Below are positions 61,088-64,000 of a stretch of 64,000 nt of DNA, piece after piece. Source of the DNA: Hymenolepis diminuta (Eukaryota > Platyhelminthes > Cestoda > Cyclophyllidea > Hymenolepididae); NCBI GenBank assembly GCA_900708905.1, contig CAADRB010000028.1:772893-836892 (forward strand). Reading direction: 5' to 3'. Each line of letters begins with the position of its first letter. The first letter of the stretch is position 1. The notes under the pieces were generated by a model. It ran no database searches. It saw only the letters and a program-made list of their open reading frames with translations, and was not told where the DNA came from. The position numbers and the translations under genes are program-made.

Positions 61088-61774
61088 GATTCCTAAATTG
61101 TGTTAAGTATTATATTTATATATGATTCTCTTTTGATCTTTTGAGTTCGTATTCATTAAAATATAATCCCAACTCTTCACTTATGTTCTGCTAGATGGTT
61201 TACTATTCAACTCTTTCAATTTGCTTGATCATTTTCACTTTTAACTCACATAATCTCGTAAGCATGCCTTTATCTCTTTCAATTTTATTGCCGCGCTCTA
61301 TCGATACTTCAGGCACTTTCCCCATTCTTAGTAGTTAATACTTGTTCTCTTCTATTTTTGGTACCTGACGTTACAATATTGCAATCGCTCCCTACGCTCT
61401 TTTTATGTGTAACTTTCATATATTGTGGTTGAGAAATAACGCCTAACTGTACAGTCCAATTAATTTAATTATTCATGTTTTTTACGAATCAAATAGAATG
61501 TCTATGACCACAGTTTCTTTAAACTCTCGCAACTCCTTCGCAAAACTTGTGATCTTGATTTTGCAAAGCAGTTCTTGATGGCCTCTGTGTCCATCTGAAT
61601 AACGGTGATGATATATCATCATCTTTGCAACTGGTTTTCCACCTTAGTTTGCCGATAGCTTAACACATTCTTGAACATTTCGAGATCTAAATAAAGAATT
61701 ACTTTTCAATCCTACTTTACATCATCTTAATAAATTTATATAGATATTTAAAAGACATCTATGATAGATAACTG

Positions 61775-61910
61775 TCTGCTAAGTCAAAGATAATGGATTC
61801 TATGCTCACCAGTCCGCATCTAGTAAATAGCATGACCCTAACCTTATTGGTTAAAAATTAATCGAGAGGGAGCAAAGTGCGGGCTTCTTATCAGGTGCTT
61901 TAGGATGTCA
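61775..61910 (+). repeat. tRNA-like SINE fragment (family S, copy 6)
   Basis: 'tggattctatgctcaccagt', 'ccgcatctagtaaatagcat', 'ctaacc', then 'gcgggcttcttatcagg'. Aligns with copy 4 at 20830 and, in its tail, with copy 3 at 16840. Confidence 0.45.
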
Positions 61911-62199
61911 CTCTTCCAAGACGAGTATTGGAAAATATTTCCAGAGTCTTCTCTGACCATTCACTGTATTTAATGGTTTTTCTAAACTCAAATCGAATCA
62001 AGGGCATGCTTAGAGCTCTTAATTTGGTTATATTATTTGGCCCTCACAATACTTCCTAATATTATTATCTTAGCATTTGAAAAATAATCCTACGTCACCT
62101 ATTATTTTTTCCCCTATATGTTACATCATGCTATGAATTTTTCCCATTGGCAAGCTAGCATTTGTCGTCTCATTTTCACACACAGTCTGAGTGAAAAAA

Positions 62200-62870
62200 G
62201 GGAGGAGTATATTGAGGGGGAGTTTTGTTGACACCCTCCCTTCCCTCCAACCTTGTCTTCCTTGATGCCAATAACAACAAGTGACAATTGTATAGAATCT
62301 CCCAGAAGAAGAAGGAAAAATTCTCTCCCTTTACGTTTCTCCTCTTTTCACTTGCCTTATCATACAGTCACCACCAAGTAGGTAAGCAAGCCAACTTCCA
62401 TTCGCCGCGCCTATCACACACACATACACATACGATGATTCATTCACTTGTGTTCCGCCCGTCTCCCCATTCCCCTTCCTCGGCATCGTGCCAGAATTTT
62501 TCTGCGTCGCCAATTCATATGTGTTTGTATTCAGGAAAGAGGGCTGTCGCTTTCCTGGCTGACTGAAGAAGTGGGCGGAAGGCGGACGCAGTGTGGGTAC
62601 GGGTGGACATTCAACAGACCAAGTACTCAAAGAGGGAATATTGGGAGAGGGGGTGGAGATTATATGCCTTTTGTCTCCCGTTTCCTCTCTTTTCGCGGAG
62701 TGTATGGTATCTGCCCGCTCCTCTCCGTCCGGCGCCTTATTTATTACTGCTGCTGAAACAACAAAGTGTATATTTTTATTAGTATTACTATTTTGGAGGA
62801 GGATATTCTTAGTCTCTTTCAGGAAGAGGTAGGTGGTAGTTCTCCCTGCCAAATTTTGCACTGGCACCCG
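62200..62870. other. GC-richer block, possible promoter/5' UTR or cryptic exon
   Basis: Purine- and pyrimidine-rich, comparatively GC-rich sequence with CpG words (ggcggaaggcggacgcag) and a cacacaca tract near 62416. Several frames stay open on both strands, the longest being 178 codons on the minus strand (62331-62867). None resembles a known family, and the minus frame lacks convincing domain character. A promoter or untranslated exon of the gene starting at 60694, or of one to the right, is an equally good reading. Confidence 0.35.
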
Positions 62871-64000
62871 TATTGCTCATAACATAGCAGGTTTTAATCA
62901 AGGCAAATCATTTGAGCAGCGAAATAGTATAATGCTGTAGTGGTAAATAATTTTGTTACGACATCAAAGATCGTATTAATTTAATTGTATTCGAGATGCA
63001 TTGAGTTGTCCACTTTCTCGTGAGCGTTTTCGTTTGGAACCCATCGTATAGAAAATTGATCTGAGTAGTTGTATTAACTACGCATTTTAATTCCTTATTT
63101 TTCATTCCACTTTTGTATGTATTTGAAAGCATAAGCATACTAGTTGTAATGACGACGCCCACCTCAATATATGAAAAATGTTTTATTTTATTATAAAACC
63201 TTTCCTGTCAGTTGTTAATGGTCACAAAATTGAAAATTTCTCAATCAAAGTGATTTACAAAGTAAGTTTGATATTACGTAACGTTTAGTGGTTATTCTCT
63301 TGCCAATTCACACATTATTATTTATTTTCGTATAATTATATTTTGAGCCATGCCAATTTCTATAAAAATTCCATTAATCACATTGGTTTTTTTTTATTTG
63401 GGTAACTCACTTATTTATATCGAGCCCAAAATTTCGATAGCCACAAAATGAAGGCGTATGGTATCCAAATTTAATTAATATTTTGAATGAGGGTTAAAAT
63501 CTAGTATCTTTTCGCAGAATCGTAGTGTCAACTCTAGTTTATTCCTTTCCGTTTCCACGCATATTTTGCGTATTTAAGTTCAGTTAAGCGCAATTAACAC
63601 GCAGTTATTGGAAATCGATTAAACACAACTTTGGACTGCAGTAAGCCAAGTTAGAAGCAATGCAAAAGCCAATTCTTTATTCCGGCCTAAATTAGTTGAT
63701 TTTATTCGCTTTATCATTGGTAATCAATAAAATTTTCGCGCGCCCACACATGCATGAACTCTAATTCATGCAGTATTTTTCATTACTATTTTATTGATTG
63801 AACTACTAGCTTCTCTTCCTTTTTGACAAGCTTAATACAAGATTGTTCCAAACCTACTAGTTCATTGTTTCTGAAATATAATGCATGGCAATTATTATTC
63901 TAGAAATAGCCAAGAGCTATCTCATTTTTTCCTTTTTTTTGACTGTGTTAATTGCATTTTCACAAAAAGGGGATACGCTACCTTTTTATTTTTTTTGTGC
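62871..64000. other. AT-rich sequence to the window end, no gene seen
   Basis: No supported feature; T-rich tracts at the extreme end. Confidence 0.5.

Noticed and set aside
62517..62756. Plus-strand exon after a TATTCAG acceptor at 62534 continuing the gene at 60694
   Set aside because: The frame is open for about 70 codons in the right phase but ends in a stop with no domain character and an odd composition; not enough to call it coding.

Overview
The window is AT-rich, intron-rich animal DNA. The three genes that can be read (a DHHC palmitoyltransferase, a KIM-type tyrosine phosphatase and a Bcl-2 family protein) are metazoan. Base composition, long AT-rich introns, mariner and gypsy-type relics and the divergence of the proteins suggest an invertebrate. 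A flatworm is my best guess, but nothing here proves the phylum. There are no bacterial-type operons, CRISPR arrays or complete tRNA or rRNA genes.

Layout. (1) 1442-24415, minus strand: a ZDHHC5/8-type protein S-acyltransferase. I assembled it from ten exons whose splice phases agree throughout (642 codons including stop). The catalytic DHHC core lies in six tightly packed exons (23083-24415). The Ser/Gly-rich cytosolic tail lies in four exons spread over 20 kb. (2) 24416-25724: a 1.3 kb divergent intergenic region, presumably a bidirectional promoter. The plus strand changes from A-rich to T-rich here. (3) 25725-44668, plus strand: a single-pass receptor-like tyrosine phosphatase of the PTPRR/PTPN5/PTPN7 class, six exons in consistent phase (916 codons including stop). 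It has a signal peptide, one TM, a kinase-interaction motif and one PTP domain. A second candidate first exon at 38020-38103 would give a cytosolic isoform. (4) 44669-56142: gene-poor DNA with an eroded Ty3/gypsy-type integrase relic near 47 kb. (5) 56155-56733, plus: an intronless Bcl-2 family gene. (6) 60694-60753, plus: a likely first coding exon of a further gene running right. (7) 62.2-62.9 kb: a GC-richer stretch of unclear role.

Mobile DNA: two almost identical 1.27 kb Tc1/mariner-type copies (2959-4234 and 32409-33684), both with broken transposase, lie in introns of the two neighbouring genes. A second, different mariner (34233-35508) is interrupted by a 908-base run of N. A degenerate tRNA-like SINE family and a separate three-copy repeat family are also visible.

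How the genes may work together: the phosphatase and the palmitoyltransferase share a head-to-head promoter, and the phosphatase carries six consecutive cysteines in its cytosolic juxtamembrane part. Co-expression of an S-acyltransferase with a plausible S-acylation substrate is an inference that can be tested. All exon models come from reading splice sites and reading frames by eye; no transcript data were available.
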